Shown here piece after piece: positions 41,545-50,371 of a stretch of DNA of 64,000 nt. Below the pieces are notes generated by a model. It was not told the origin of the DNA, ran no database searches, and was given only the letters and a program-made list of their open reading frames with translations. The stretch spans positions 186,001-250,000 of the forward strand of contig CAWEKI010000008.1 in NCBI GenBank assembly GCA_963809695.1. Direction: 5' to 3'. Origin of the DNA: JAGDMJ01 sp963809695 (GTDB lineage Bacteria > Bacteroidota > Ignavibacteria > UBA10030 > UBA6906). Made by a program: the position numbers and the translations under genes. Every line of letters starts with the position of its first letter. The first letter of the stretch is position 1.

Positions 41545-42270
41545 ATGATCTTCCGTATCCCCATGATCGTGATCTTTACCCTGGCTCTACTTAGCGGTTG
41601 TACCCCACTTGGAGAGGATCTTGCCAGAAAATCCGGCGGCGACGCGGCGCACAAGAAGGCAACGACACACGTGGTCGCCGAGGAAGTTGCCCAACTGGAT
41701 CCGGCAACGCATGAGATCATAACGCAATACGGCCCGACCATCAAGCGCTATGCACAGGAGTACGGATTTGACTGGCGTCTTATTCTGGCGGTCATGAAGC
41801 AGGAATCCCGCTTTTTGCCAGAAGCCGAGAGCGAAAAAGGAGCGTCCGGGCTTATGCAGATCATGCCCGTGACAGGCGCCGAAGTGGCGCGCTCGCTGGC
41901 TCTCGAAGACCTCTCCCATCCCGGGGAAAACATCCGCGCTGGCACTTATTATCTCCGGAAACTCTATGACCTGTATGATGGGTCGAGCGATGCGGACCGC
42001 ATCAAACTGACGCTGGCATCGTACAACGCTGGTGCAGGGAGGGTCTATGATGCGCAGGAACTTGCCGCATATCTGCAGGATGATCCGGGGCGCTGGCAAT
42101 CGGTGAGAGCTGCACTGCCGCTTCTGTCAAAGCGGTATGAAACGCTCCACCGCAGTGTCTGGCCGATGCAGAGACCGCGCAACGGGTGGTTTGGCGGCTC
42201 ACGGCAGACCATTGCGTACGTCGACGCAGTAGTGGAAAACTACGAGACGTACATGCAGGAGCTGAATTAG
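41545..42270 (+). CDS. Membrane-bound SLT-type lytic transglycosylase lipoprotein
   Basis: Protein of 241 residues. A signal peptide ends in LLSGC (Cys19). The transglycosylase domain has YGFDWRLILAVMKQESRFLP with catalytic Glu87, SEKGASGLMQIMPVTGAEVA, NIRAGTYYLRKLYDLY and LASYNAGAGRVYDAQ, as in MltF/Slt-family enzymes that cleave the MurNAc-GlcNAc bond. The ATG at 41545 follows CAGAGGAACG. The N-terminal ABC-substrate-binding domain of MltF is absent. Confidence 0.9.
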   Translation: MIFRIPMIVIFTLALLSGCTPLGEDLARKSGGDAAHKKATTHVVAEEVAQLDPATHEIITQYGPTIKRYAQEYGFDWRLILAVMKQESRFLPEAESEKGASGLMQIMPVTGAEVARSLALEDLSHPGENIRAGTYYLRKLYDLYDGSSDADRIKLTLASYNAGAGRVYDAQELAAYLQDDPGRWQSVRAALPLLSKRYETLHRSVWPMQRPRNGWFGGSRQTIAYVDAVVENYETYMQELN

Positions 42271-42349
42271 CAGAGGAGCCAGGGCGTTTACCCGAAGGCA
42301 GGCTGCAAAATGCCGCCTCGACAAGGAAAGCCGAGGGGTGGAGTGTAGA

Positions 42350-42409
42350 AAGGCGCCATGATAGCGAGGAAGAATCGGTCTTCTCGCTGCTCATGGCGCC
42401 TTCTTTTTT
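42350..42409. terminator. Strong, probably bidirectional terminator hairpin
   Basis: AAGGCGCCATG at 42350-42360 pairs with CATGGCGCCTT at 42392-42402, with inner AGCGAG/CTCGCT pairing, followed by CTTTTTT on the plus strand and CTTTC on the minus strand. It lies between convergent transcription units. The stretch 42271-42349 before it holds a small CCTCG/CGAGG hairpin and no gene. Confidence 0.8.
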
Positions 42410-42591
42410 GTAGATTCTATAATTTTCCGTGCAGGGTGCCGGATGGGTTCGTCGCCGGGCACAGCCCTGGTCACGGCCTGTTCCGCGGACCCGGTCTTCC
42501 CTGAATCATGACAGACCAAATACTCTGTGACCCATGTGAGTATCTGCTCTGTCATGTCTGCGAGCAGAGGCTTGATGAGCCCGGCTCTCAT
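42391..42591 (-). CDS. Possible small protein coupled to arginine decarboxylase
   Basis: Frame of 66 codons starting MRAGLIKPLLADMTEQILTW and ending STKKKAP inside the terminator stem. Its ATG lies five bases after the decarboxylase stop, with TAGGGAA abutting the ATG, which would suit translational reinitiation. Codon use is ordinary for the window. I recognise no family, and it could be an accidental frame. Confidence 0.35.
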   Translation of the reverse strand: MRAGLIKPLLADMTEQILTWVTEYLVCHDSGKTGSAEQAVTRAVPGDEPIRHPARKIIESTKKKAP

Positions 42592-42595
42592 TTCC

Positions 42596-43141
42596 CTACG
42601 GCAGCAAGATCGCACACGCTACGACGGTCGTCCAGATTCCGTCCTTGTGCCCTTCGGCCGACTGGGTGACGTTGTAGGTCTTGACGATCTTGCCACTCAT
42701 TTTGTAGATCTTCTCCCGCTCGTCCCATGCCACACTCGGGTCAAACTCGACGCCGAGCGTCGTGGCGAGCATCGTGGCCGCAAGGTCCTCCGCATACTCG
42801 CCTGCCTTCTCGTCAGTCTCTCCGTACGGATGATGCTCCGACAGATACCCGTACTGCGTTTGATCCGCGGGCGTAGCCACGCCGATGGACGCGGCGATCA
42901 GCCGGTTCGGCTCGTTCGTGGCATTGCGGGCCATCACGGCGAAGGTGATCTGCCCGGGCTGTAGGAGCTTCAGTCCCTCTTCCGTAGGAATCCGTTTGCA
43001 GCCGGGCGGGAAAATGCTGGACACGGTCACCAGATTGCACTTCTCGATCTTGGCATCGCGCAGGGCGAGTTCGAACGATTGCAGATAGTCCTTGTGGCGG
43101 CCTACGCCTTTGGTGAAAAACATTTTTCCCGGGACGTACAA
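42596..43141 (-). CDS. Pyruvoyl-dependent arginine decarboxylase
   Basis: Self-processing decarboxylase of 181 residues that makes agmatine for polyamines. The proenzyme cleavage site is in NLVTVSSIFPPGCK at Ser41-Ser42; Ser42 would become the pyruvoyl group. FFTKGVGRHKDYLQSFELAL at the N-terminus and VMARNATNEPNRLIAASIG are family hallmarks. Homology covers the residues MYVPGKM, so a TTG start at 43141 is used, with GGAGATGAG eight bases upstream; ATG 43123 has no SD. It is followed by TyrS on the upstream side and a possible small ORF downstream. This class is typical of archaea and some FCB bacteria. Confidence 0.92.
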   Translation of the reverse strand: MYVPGKMFFTKGVGRHKDYLQSFELALRDAKIEKCNLVTVSSIFPPGCKRIPTEEGLKLLQPGQITFAVMARNATNEPNRLIAASIGVATPADQTQYGYLSEHHPYGETDEKAGEYAEDLAATMLATTLGVEFDPSVAWDEREKIYKMSGKIVKTYNVTQSAEGHKDGIWTTVVACAILLP

Positions 43142-43173
43142 TTTCTCATCTCCATCGTTGGTGAATGTATGCG

Positions 43174-44391
43174 TTATGCCTTGCTGACTCGGGCGAACCG
43201 ACGCTTGCCCACTTTCACTATGGCGCTCCGTTCCAGATTGACGAGAGCATTCGGGTCAACGATCTTCGTGCCGTCCACACTGACGGCGCCCTGATCCACC
43301 ATCCGCCGCGCCTCATTATTGGAGCTGACCAGACCCGCCTCGGTCAACAGCTTGATGATGCCGATGGTGCCTCCTTCAGCGGACACGGCACGGTCTGGCA
43401 CATCGTCCGGCAGATCCTTCTTGACGAAGATGCGGTCGAACTCCTCCTCTGCAAGCCGGGCAGCCTCGCGGGAATGATACAATGCCACAAGCTCGCGGGC
43501 CAGGCGGCGCTTGGTATTTCGCGGATTGTTTGAAGGGTTCTCCATCTCAGCCTTGATGCTGGCCAGGTCAGCGGCAGGCAGGTTGGTTGCCAGAACGAAG
43601 TAGTCGTAGATCAGTGTGTCCGGGATCGAGAGCGTCTTGCCGTAGATCTGTTGGGGGCTTTCACTGATGCCGATGTAGTTGTCCAGCGATTTGCTCATTT
43701 TGTCCACACCATCCGTGCCGGGAAGAATGGGCATCATCAGGGCTACCTGCGGATCCATGCCATGTTCGCGCTGTATATCCCGCCCCACGAGGAGATTGAA
43801 TTTCTGATCAGTACCTCCGAGCTCGACGTCCGCATTGACGGCCACCGAATCCATCGCCTGCGCGAGAGGGTAGAGCAGCTCATGAATGCTGATCGGCTCG
43901 CCGGTTTTGTATCGCCGCTCGAAATCGTCCCGCTCCAGCATCCTCGCGACCGTATATTTGCTCCCCAGGGCGATCACATCGGCAAAGTCCATCTTGGCCA
44001 ACCACTCGGAGTTGTACTGCATCTGGATCTTCTTCGCGGAGAGGATCCTCGTGGCCTGCTCGAAGTAGCTCTGGCCGTTGCGCCGGGTCTCTTCCAGCGA
44101 GAGGGGGGGCCGGGTCTTGCTCCTGCCGGAGGGATCGCCGATCATGCCGGTGAAGTCGCCGACGATAAGAACCGCCTGGTGCCCCAGGTCCTGGAATTGG
44201 CGGAGCTTGCGAAGCACGACGGAATGCCCGAGATGCAGGTCAGGTCTGCTGGGATCGCAACCCAGCTTGATTTTCAAGGGAGTGTTGGTCTTGAGGGAGT
44301 GCTCGAGCTTCCTGACGAGATCCTCTTCCCGGATGATCTCGGCGACGCCGCGCTTGATGGACTCGAGCTGTTCGTTGACAGGAGCAAACAA
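43174..44391 (-). CDS. tyrS: Tyrosine--tRNA ligase
   Basis: Class I aminoacyl-tRNA synthetase of 405 residues. The HIGH motif appears as HLGH in PDLHLGHSVVLRKL, and KMSKS as DKMSKSLDNYIG. The C-terminal S4 domain (GLVSSNNEARRMVDQGAVSV) binds tRNA. It belongs to the TyrRS-Z-like branch with the compact C-terminus. The start is TTG at 44391, with GAGGT about 12 bases upstream; no ATG fits the family N-terminus. It lies nine bases after smpB, so the two are co-transcribed. Confidence 0.95.
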   Translation of the reverse strand: MFAPVNEQLESIKRGVAEIIREEDLVRKLEHSLKTNTPLKIKLGCDPSRPDLHLGHSVVLRKLRQFQDLGHQAVLIVGDFTGMIGDPSGRSKTRPPLSLEETRRNGQSYFEQATRILSAKKIQMQYNSEWLAKMDFADVIALGSKYTVARMLERDDFERRYKTGEPISIHELLYPLAQAMDSVAVNADVELGGTDQKFNLLVGRDIQREHGMDPQVALMMPILPGTDGVDKMSKSLDNYIGISESPQQIYGKTLSIPDTLIYDYFVLATNLPAADLASIKAEMENPSNNPRNTKRRLARELVALYHSREAARLAEEEFDRIFVKKDLPDDVPDRAVSAEGGTIGIIKLLTEAGLVSSNNEARRMVDQGAVSVDGTKIVDPNALVNLERSAIVKVGKRRFARVSKA

Positions 44392-44400
44392 TGCTGTTCT

Positions 44401-44865
44401 TTACCTCGCGTAATTCCTGCGGATGTCACGTTCCACGTCGCGCTTCGCAATGTCGTGACGCTTGTCGTATGCCTTCTTGCCTCTGCAGATGCCTAAGAGA
44501 ACCTTGGCAACGCTCTTGCGGAAGTACAACTGAAGTGGGATGAGAGTCAATCCTTTCTCGGCCGTGCGGCCCAGCAGCTTGCGGATCTCAGTCTTATGCA
44601 GGAGAAGCTTTCTGTCTCTGATCGGGTCCACATTCGTGTAGCTGCCCTGTTCGTACGGGCTCACGTGCATTCCCAGCAGCCAAACCTCTCCGTTCTTGAT
44701 CGTCGCATATCCGTCCCCGAAATTCACATTTCCCTGACGAAGGGACTTCACTTCTGTTCCCTTCAGGACGATCCCGGCTTCAAGTGTGTCAAGAACAGTA
44801 AACTCGTGTCTGGCTTTCCGGTTAGTGGCGATGACCTTTTCCCCGGATTCGCCCGACGCTTTCAT
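44401..44865 (-). CDS. smpB: SsrA-binding protein SmpB
   Basis: Small basic protein of 154 residues that delivers tmRNA to stalled ribosomes. The beta-barrel core has NRKARHEFTVLDTLEAGIVL, KSLRQGNVNFGDGYATIKNG and EVWLLGMHVSPYEQGSY; the C-terminal tail KKAYDKRHDIAKRDVERDIR is the helical extension entering the decoding site. The ATG at 44865 gives the family length; the frame is open to an upstream ATG at 44949, but the added residues are hydrophobic and not conserved. The tmRNA gene is not in the window. Confidence 0.95.
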   Translation of the reverse strand: MKASGESGEKVIATNRKARHEFTVLDTLEAGIVLKGTEVKSLRQGNVNFGDGYATIKNGEVWLLGMHVSPYEQGSYTNVDPIRDRKLLLHKTEIRKLLGRTAEKGLTLIPLQLYFRKSVAKVLLGICRGKKAYDKRHDIAKRDVERDIRRNYAR

Positions 44866-44989
44866 GAGGTTCCCGAAAATTTTGATAAGTATACCGAAAT
44901 TGCCGAGGAAAATCAATGAGAATCCTTTGCCGCCGAAAAGAAATTTCATCCTGTGTCAGTCGAGCCGAACCTCGACCTGCGGGCGCTCC

Positions 44990-45018
44990 TTGACTTTCTT
45001 CATTGCAAGCAGTATTAT
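44990..45018 (+). promoter_or_regulatory. Promoter of the aro operon leader
   Basis: TTGACT at 44990-44995, a 17-base spacer and TATTAT at 45013-45018, pointing toward aroB about 160 bases downstream. Confidence 0.6.
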
Positions 45019-45024
45019 CTTAAA

Positions 45025-45170
45025 TAACGTTCTCTCTCAGTTCCACGCGCAATGATGAAGGGCGCGGGTCAAAGACCACTGTCTCTGCAAAAGCCATGAG
45101 GAAGAGGAGTGAGAATTGACGCGTACCCTGAGTGTACGACCTTCACCGGGAACGGATGAAGGTTTTTTTT
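45025..45170 (+). ncRNA. Putative structured leader RNA of the aro operon
   Basis: Between the promoter and aroB lie about 145 transcribed bases. They include CGCGC/GCGCG and GGTC/GACC hairpins near 45048-45080, and end in a strong intrinsic terminator 17 bases before the aroB ATG. A 14-codon frame from the double ATG near 45052 has no aromatic residues, so classical peptide attenuation is not evident. A metabolite- or protein-controlled leader is inferred; no known riboswitch consensus was recognised. Confidence 0.4.
45139..45170 (+). terminator. Intrinsic terminator in front of aroB
   Basis: ACCTTCA at 45139-45145 pairs with TGAAGGT at 45157-45163, the stem extended by CCG/CGG with a GGAA loop, then a run of eight T residues to 45170. 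Placed upstream of its operon it is best explained as an attenuator. Confidence 0.75.
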
Positions 45171-45186
45171 ATTTCGGTCCCCGTGC

Positions 45187-46278
45187 ATGAGTTCCATGCG
45201 AATACCGGTCCGCTTGAGACATGCGCACGACCGCTCGTACGAAGTCACTGTCTCGGACGGCATCCTGAAGCGGCTGCCCGGGGTCGTCGTGCGCCGGTGG
45301 CCTGGCCGGAAATTCTTTGTGATTACTGACAATCGCGTTGGAAAACTCTATGGAAGAGCTCTCCTGCGTGCGCTGTCGGATGCCGGCGTGGACAGCGGCC
45401 TGCTTGAATTCAACCAGGGGGAACATTCCAAGAATGCCGATACCGCATATCTTCTCCAGACAAAACTGCTCCGCGGGAACGTAAAACGGGACAGCATGAT
45501 TATTGCGCTGGGGGGCGGGGTGGTCGGTGATATGGCAGGATATGTGGCGGCAACGGTGTTACGGGGAATCGGCTTCCTGCAGGTGCCGACAACCCTGCTT
45601 GCCCAGGTGGACAGCAGCGTGGGAGGAAAGGTGGGGATCGACCATCCGGTCGGCAAGAACCTGATCGGGGCATTTCACCAACCTCGGGCCGTCTTTATCG
45701 ACCCAACCGTTCTGTCGACGTTGCCGGAGGAGGAATTCCGGAACGGCCTGGCGGAAATCGCAAAGATCGCCGTCGGCCTCGATGCGCCTTTCTTCCGACG
45801 GATCGAGAAGATTGCGTCCCGGCTCCGGAAAAACGACGTCCGTCAGCTCTCCTGGCTCATAGCGCGTGCTGTGGGGCTCAAAGCCGCGGTGGTGGAGAAA
45901 GATGAATTCGAATCGGGGCTAAGAAAAGTGCTGAATCTCGGGCATACCATCGGCCATGCCGTGGAAGCGTCGTCTGGATATGCCGTCAAGCACGGCGCCG
46001 CGGTGGCGATCGGGATGGCGGCGGAATCGGAGTTGGCGGTCCGCCTCGGACTCATGCCGGAACAGGACAGAATCCGACTCATGGACACACTTCATGCTCT
46101 CAGGCTTCCAACGACTCTGCCGAGGATTCACAACCCCGGGCAGTTCCTTGCTGCTCTCGCTGCCGACAAGAAATCCCGGGCCGAAGGAACGCGATTTGTT
46201 CTGCCGTCCGCTATCGGCTCGTCGGCCATCAACGTGAGCGTGCCCAGGGAATACATCATTGACCTGCTCCGCGGATAA
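45187..46278 (+). CDS. aroB: 3-dehydroquinate synthase
   Basis: Second enzyme of the shikimate pathway, 363 residues, converting DAHP to 3-dehydroquinate with NAD and a divalent metal. NAD-binding GGGVVGDMAGYVAAT and VPTTLLAQVDSSVGGKVGID are intact, and metal ligands lie in NLGHTIGHAVE and KHGAAVAIGMA. Starts at 45187 and 45196 are both possible; no SD is seen, as the terminator T tract ends just upstream. It is the first gene of a tightly packed aromatic operon. Confidence 0.95.
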   Translation: MSSMRIPVRLRHAHDRSYEVTVSDGILKRLPGVVVRRWPGRKFFVITDNRVGKLYGRALLRALSDAGVDSGLLEFNQGEHSKNADTAYLLQTKLLRGNVKRDSMIIALGGGVVGDMAGYVAATVLRGIGFLQVPTTLLAQVDSSVGGKVGIDHPVGKNLIGAFHQPRAVFIDPTVLSTLPEEEFRNGLAEIAKIAVGLDAPFFRRIEKIASRLRKNDVRQLSWLIARAVGLKAAVVEKDEFESGLRKVLNLGHTIGHAVEASSGYAVKHGAAVAIGMAAESELAVRLGLMPEQDRIRLMDTLHALRLPTTLPRIHNPGQFLAALAADKKSRAEGTRFVLPSAIGSSAINVSVPREYIIDLLRG

Positions 46279-46279
46279 T

Positions 46280-47743
46280 ATGATCATCGTGTCTCTCACC
46301 GGACCCACCCTCCCCGACGTGCTGCGTCAGATCAGGGCATCGAGGCCGTTTGCCGATCTCTTTGAGTTTCGTCTGGACCTCATCGAGGCAAGCGATCGCA
46401 CGAAGGTCCTTTCTTTCGCTCCGCTCCCTTTTATCGTTACATGCCGTCCGGTGTGGGAAGGCGGGGCATTCCGTGGCCGGGAAGAGAAGCGGCTAGCGCT
46501 TCTCGAATGTGCTTGTGCGGCAGGCGCGGCATATGTGGACGTCGAGTTCCGCGCCGGCGCGCATGCGTTGGAGCGACTCCGCCGCGCGCCCGGGCGCCCT
46601 GGCCTTATCGTCTCATACCACTTTCCCGCGACGAAGGTTCCCAATCCGGCTCGCCTGTACAAAATGCTCCGCCTCACTGGAGCGGATGTCATCAAAATGG
46701 CGTTTGTCGGGCGCGATAGCTACCAGAATGCCCTGGCGTTTGACTTTCTGATGCTCGCACGGAAGGATCGCCAGAAGGCCGTTGCCATTGTCATGGGCGA
46801 AGAAGGAGAGCCCAGCAGAATTCTCTATAGAAAGTTCGGGGGGTGGGGGACATATGCATGCACCGAGGACGGCAGGAGTGCTGCTCCGGGCCAGATTCCT
46901 GCCAGCGAGCTCAAACGGATATACCGTGCCGACTCCCTTACGCCGTCGACGAAACTCTTCGGGGTCGTGGGGAAGCCTCTCGGGCAGAGCAAAGGCATTT
47001 TTGTACACAATGCGCTGTTCCGGAAAATGAGGAAAAATGCTGTGTACTGCAAGTTTGTCGTCACCGATCTCGGCCGCTTCATGGAAAGAGTCGCCCCCCA
47101 TCTGAGTGGTTTCAGCGTCACGCTCCCGCACAAGCGAACGGTGATGCGTTACCTGTACCGAATCGACGCAACGGCGCGCAGGATCGGGGCGGTGAATACG
47201 GTCGTCCGCAGAAACGAGAAGCTCGTCGGTACCAACACGGATGCTCCGGGTGCGCTTGACGCCATCGAAGGGAAAATGCTCGTCAAGGGGAAGACCATGT
47301 TGATCGTCGGCGCCGGTGGCGCGGCCAGGGCGATAGCGTACGAAGCGAAGAGGAGGGGAGCAAACGTACGTATCACAAACCGGACAGGCGCGAAATCCCG
47401 CCGGCTGGCCCGTGACCTCGGGGCCCTGCCTGTTTCGCTGGAGGAGGCGGGGGAATCGGACGTACTCGTAAACGCCACGTCGGTCGGCATGACGCCGCAC
47501 GCTTCCGAGTCCCCCGTGCCGCGGAAATTCATCCGTGCCCGGCTTGTGTTTGACGCGGTCTATAACCCGCCCGTCACCAGGTTGCTCCGCGATGCCAGAA
47601 GGAAAAAAGCACGCACGATCTCCGGGATCGAAATGTACATCAACCAGGGCTTGCGCCAGTCGCGGCTCTTCACCGGGCGTAAACCCGATGGAGCGCTCAT
47701 GCGGCGCATTCTACGAGCCCGTCTGCAGGAGCGGCGGCCATGA
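46280..47743 (+). CDS. aroDE: Bifunctional 3-dehydroquinate dehydratase (type I) / shikimate dehydrogenase
   Basis: Fusion of 487 residues catalysing the third and fourth shikimate steps. Residues 1 to about 215 are a type I AroD barrel: FEFRLDLIE, VSYHF, and the Schiff-base lysine in DVIKMAFVG. Residues from about 225 are AroE: GVVGKPLGQSKGIFVHNALF, TLPHK, GAVNTV, TNTDAPG and the NADP motif VGAGGAARAIAYEA. The ATG at 46280 starts one base after the aroB stop. Such AroD-AroE fusions occur in plants, chlamydiae and some FCB bacteria. Confidence 0.95.
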   Translation: MIIVSLTGPTLPDVLRQIRASRPFADLFEFRLDLIEASDRTKVLSFAPLPFIVTCRPVWEGGAFRGREEKRLALLECACAAGAAYVDVEFRAGAHALERLRRAPGRPGLIVSYHFPATKVPNPARLYKMLRLTGADVIKMAFVGRDSYQNALAFDFLMLARKDRQKAVAIVMGEEGEPSRILYRKFGGWGTYACTEDGRSAAPGQIPASELKRIYRADSLTPSTKLFGVVGKPLGQSKGIFVHNALFRKMRKNAVYCKFVVTDLGRFMERVAPHLSGFSVTLPHKRTVMRYLYRIDATARRIGAVNTVVRRNEKLVGTNTDAPGALDAIEGKMLVKGKTMLIVGAGGAARAIAYEAKRRGANVRITNRTGAKSRRLARDLGALPVSLEEAGESDVLVNATSVGMTPHASESPVPRKFIRARLVFDAVYNPPVTRLLRDARRKKARTISGIEMYINQGLRQSRLFTGRKPDGALMRRILRARLQERRP

Positions 47744-49005
47744 ACACCAGAGAAGTCATGCCTGCCGGGCGGGTCCATGCGCGCATCACCGTCCCCGGAT
47801 CGAAGAGCATCACGAATCGCGCCTTGATTTGCGCAGCGCTAGCCGGCGGAGAATCCATGATTCAAAATGCCTCGGACAGCGATGACACCGCGCTCATGGC
47901 GAATGGCCTGAACCAGCTCGGCGTGCTTGCGAGGAAGAGCGGTAATTCACTCGTCGTCCACGGGACGGGAGGGAGACTCTACGCACCGAAATTCCCCATC
48001 CCTGTGGGGAATGCGGGGACCACATTCCGGTTCCTTCTCTCTCTTTCCGCGCTTGCAGAAGGAGTGACGGTGTTCGAAGGCGCAGAGAGGATGGCCGAGC
48101 GGCCGGTTGATGACCTTCTCGCGGCGCTCCGGCAGGCAGGCGTAAAGGTCGAAAAAGACCCGGTTGCCCCGCGCTGGAAGCTTCACGGCGGGATGATGAA
48201 TGGAGCGAGGGTGACCGTCCGAGGCGATAAGAGCTCGCAATTCCTATCTTCGCTGCTGCTCGTGGCCCCGGCGTTGAAACACGCCATGCACATCATTGTG
48301 GAGGGGCCGATGGCCTCAACGTCGTATGTCGCCATGACCCTTGATGTGATGAAGCATTTTGGGGTTCGGGAAGTTGAAGTGCGACCTGACGGATACTTCG
48401 TGCCGACAGGAATATCGTATAACCCCGCGACATTCAGTGTTGAGGCGGATGCCTCCAGCGCTTCGTATCCCCTGGCAGCCGCTGCGATCACACAGGGAGA
48501 AGTTTTTGTGGAAGGCGTGCGGCCTGATTCCACTCAGGGGGACGGGCGCTTCCTTGAGATCCTGGAAGCCATGGGATGCCGCGTGCTATGGTCAGGCGAC
48601 GGAGTTGCGATTGGCGGACCAGAAACGCTCAAGGGCATTGATGTGGACATGAACGCAATGCCTGACGTTGTCCCTACGCTCTCGGTGGTTTCGCTCTTCG
48701 CCCAGGGGCCCACCAGCATTCGAAACGTTGCCCACCTGCGCTACAAGGAATCGGACAGGTTGCAGGCTCTCGTGACGGAATTGGGCAAACTTGGAGCGGC
48801 GATCACGCTTCGTCCCGATGGTGTGGATATCGTTCCGTCCCCGCTTCACGGTGCCCAGTTGAGCACCTACGGCGATCACCGTCTTGTCATGAGCTTTGCG
48901 CTTGCGGGCCTCCGTGTGCAAGGCATACGGATCGAGGAACCCGATTCCGTGAGGAAATCATACCCCAGATTCTGGGCAGAGTTCGAAAAATTCCATCATC
49001 CATAA
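47740..49005 (+). CDS. aroA: 3-phosphoshikimate 1-carboxyvinyltransferase (EPSP synthase)
   Basis: Sixth shikimate step, 421 residues. PGSKSITNRALICAALAGGE carries the shikimate-3-phosphate-binding lysine, and NAGTTFRFLLSL is a class II-like variant of the N-terminal motif. The central DKSSQFLSSLLL and the C-terminal RYKESDRLQALVTELGKLGA and YGDHRLVMSFALAG complete the two-domain enzyme. The start overlaps the aroDE stop (ATGA), showing translational coupling. Confidence 0.95.
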   Translation: MNTREVMPAGRVHARITVPGSKSITNRALICAALAGGESMIQNASDSDDTALMANGLNQLGVLARKSGNSLVVHGTGGRLYAPKFPIPVGNAGTTFRFLLSLSALAEGVTVFEGAERMAERPVDDLLAALRQAGVKVEKDPVAPRWKLHGGMMNGARVTVRGDKSSQFLSSLLLVAPALKHAMHIIVEGPMASTSYVAMTLDVMKHFGVREVEVRPDGYFVPTGISYNPATFSVEADASSASYPLAAAAITQGEVFVEGVRPDSTQGDGRFLEILEAMGCRVLWSGDGVAIGGPETLKGIDVDMNAMPDVVPTLSVVSLFAQGPTSIRNVAHLRYKESDRLQALVTELGKLGAAITLRPDGVDIVPSPLHGAQLSTYGDHRLVMSFALAGLRVQGIRIEEPDSVRKSYPRFWAEFEKFHHP

Positions 49006-49015
49006 CATCATTACC

Positions 49016-50371
49016 ATGGCAGGCAATTTGATTGGCAATCATTTTCGAGTAATGACTTTTGGTGAAAGCCACGGGCGGGCCATCGGGGCGGTCATTGATG
49101 GCGTCAGGCCGGGGATTCCCATCGACCTTGATTCTATACAGAAAGAACTGTCACGCCGCAGGCCGGGCCAGAGCGCAATGACCACGTCGCGTGCCGAGGC
49201 GGACCAGGTGGAGATTCTCAGTGGAGTCTTCGAAGGGAAAAGCACGGGCACCCCGATCTGCATGGTTATCTGGAACCGGGATCAGCAGCCCAAAGCCTAT
49301 GAGAAGATCAAGGACATGTTCCGTCCCGGGCATGCCGGCTACACCTATCTGGCAAAATTCGGCGTCAGCGATTACCGTGGAGGGGGGAGATCTTCCGGCC
49401 GTGAGACGGCAGCCCGCGTAGCAGCAGGAGCAGTGGCAAAGCAGCTCCTCGCAAAGAGAGGGGTGGAAGTCATAGCTTACACCAGGGAGGTTGCGGGGGT
49501 CCGGTCAAAGACGATTGATTATTCCGAAATTGAGAAGAACCCGCTGCGCTGTCCCGATCCCGTGGCGGCGCGAATAATGGAACGGAAAGTGCTCAAAGCG
49601 AAGAAAGAAGGGGATTCCGTCGGCGGAATCGTTGAGGTAGTGGTAAGGAACCCCCCTGTGGGGCTCGGAGAACCAGTTTTCGACAAACTCGAGGCTGATC
49701 TCTCCAAGGCGCTGATGTCGATTGGGGCGATCAAGGGGATTGAAGTGGGAAACGGCTTTGCGGCCGCCCGGCTGAAAGGGAGCCGGAATAATGATCCAAT
49801 GTACTTTGACAAGAAGGCGGGGCGTGTGCGGACCCGTACCAACAACGCAGGGGGTATAGCCGGCGGCATCTCCAACGGGGAAGACATCATCCTCCGAATT
49901 GCGGTAAAACCCCCCTCTTCCATCAGAAAAGAGCAGGAAACCGTTACAATTTCGGGCAAATCGGCCACCATCAGCGTGGAAGGGCGGCATGATCCTTGCA
50001 TATGTCCACGTGTCGTTCCTGTTGCGGAGTCAATGGTGTCGCTTACGCTGCTCGACCATCTGACGCGGCAGCGCCTCCTGCGAAGGAAAAATGCCCTCCA
50101 GGACCTGCGCGATACGGTCGATCTCATAGATACCAACATTGTGCTCCTGCTCACAGAAAGGCAAGCTTTGGTAGGGCAAATTGGAGTATTGAAGAAAAGA
50201 AAAGGAGCAAAGATCGTCGACCGGAAAAGGGAGAGGCAAATACTCAGGAAACAGCTCGCCGTTGCCCGATCCCTTGGATTGGATGAAGAGTTTACGGGAG
50301 AACTTTTTCAGGCGATTTTCAATCTTGCACGATCCACGCAGAAGAATGTTCTCGGAAAGGCGCGGACGTGA
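49016..50371 (+). CDS. aroC: Chorismate synthase fused to an AroQ-type chorismate mutase
   Basis: Residues 1 to about 355 are chorismate synthase: FGESHGRAIGAVIDGVRPGI, RRRPGQSAMTTSRAEADQVE, GGGRSSGRETAARVAAGAVA, GGISNGEDI and RHDPCICPRVVPVAESM near the end. Residues about 358-445 form an all-helical AroQ chorismate mutase: LRDTVDLIDTNIVLLLTERQ, ALVGQIGVLKK, and DRKRERQILRKQL supply the expected Arg, Lys and Arg-Glu positions. The fused enzyme would make chorismate and rearrange it to prephenate, passing it to TyrA encoded next. The fusion is uncommon. The start is ten bases after aroA. Confidence 0.93.
   Translation: MAGNLIGNHFRVMTFGESHGRAIGAVIDGVRPGIPIDLDSIQKELSRRRPGQSAMTTSRAEADQVEILSGVFEGKSTGTPICMVIWNRDQQPKAYEKIKDMFRPGHAGYTYLAKFGVSDYRGGGRSSGRETAARVAAGAVAKQLLAKRGVEVIAYTREVAGVRSKTIDYSEIEKNPLRCPDPVAARIMERKVLKAKKEGDSVGGIVEVVVRNPPVGLGEPVFDKLEADLSKALMSIGAIKGIEVGNGFAAARLKGSRNNDPMYFDKKAGRVRTRTNNAGGIAGGISNGEDIILRIAVKPPSSIRKEQETVTISGKSATISVEGRHDPCICPRVVPVAESMVSLTLLDHLTRQRLLRRKNALQDLRDTVDLIDTNIVLLLTERQALVGQIGVLKKRKGAKIVDRKRERQILRKQLAVARSLGLDEEFTGELFQAIFNLARSTQKNVLGKART

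Noticed and set aside
44950..45110. Minus-strand mini-ORFs of about 15 and 25 codons upstream of smpB
   Set aside because: Too short, without SD sites, and the region has better evidence for a plus-strand leader RNA.
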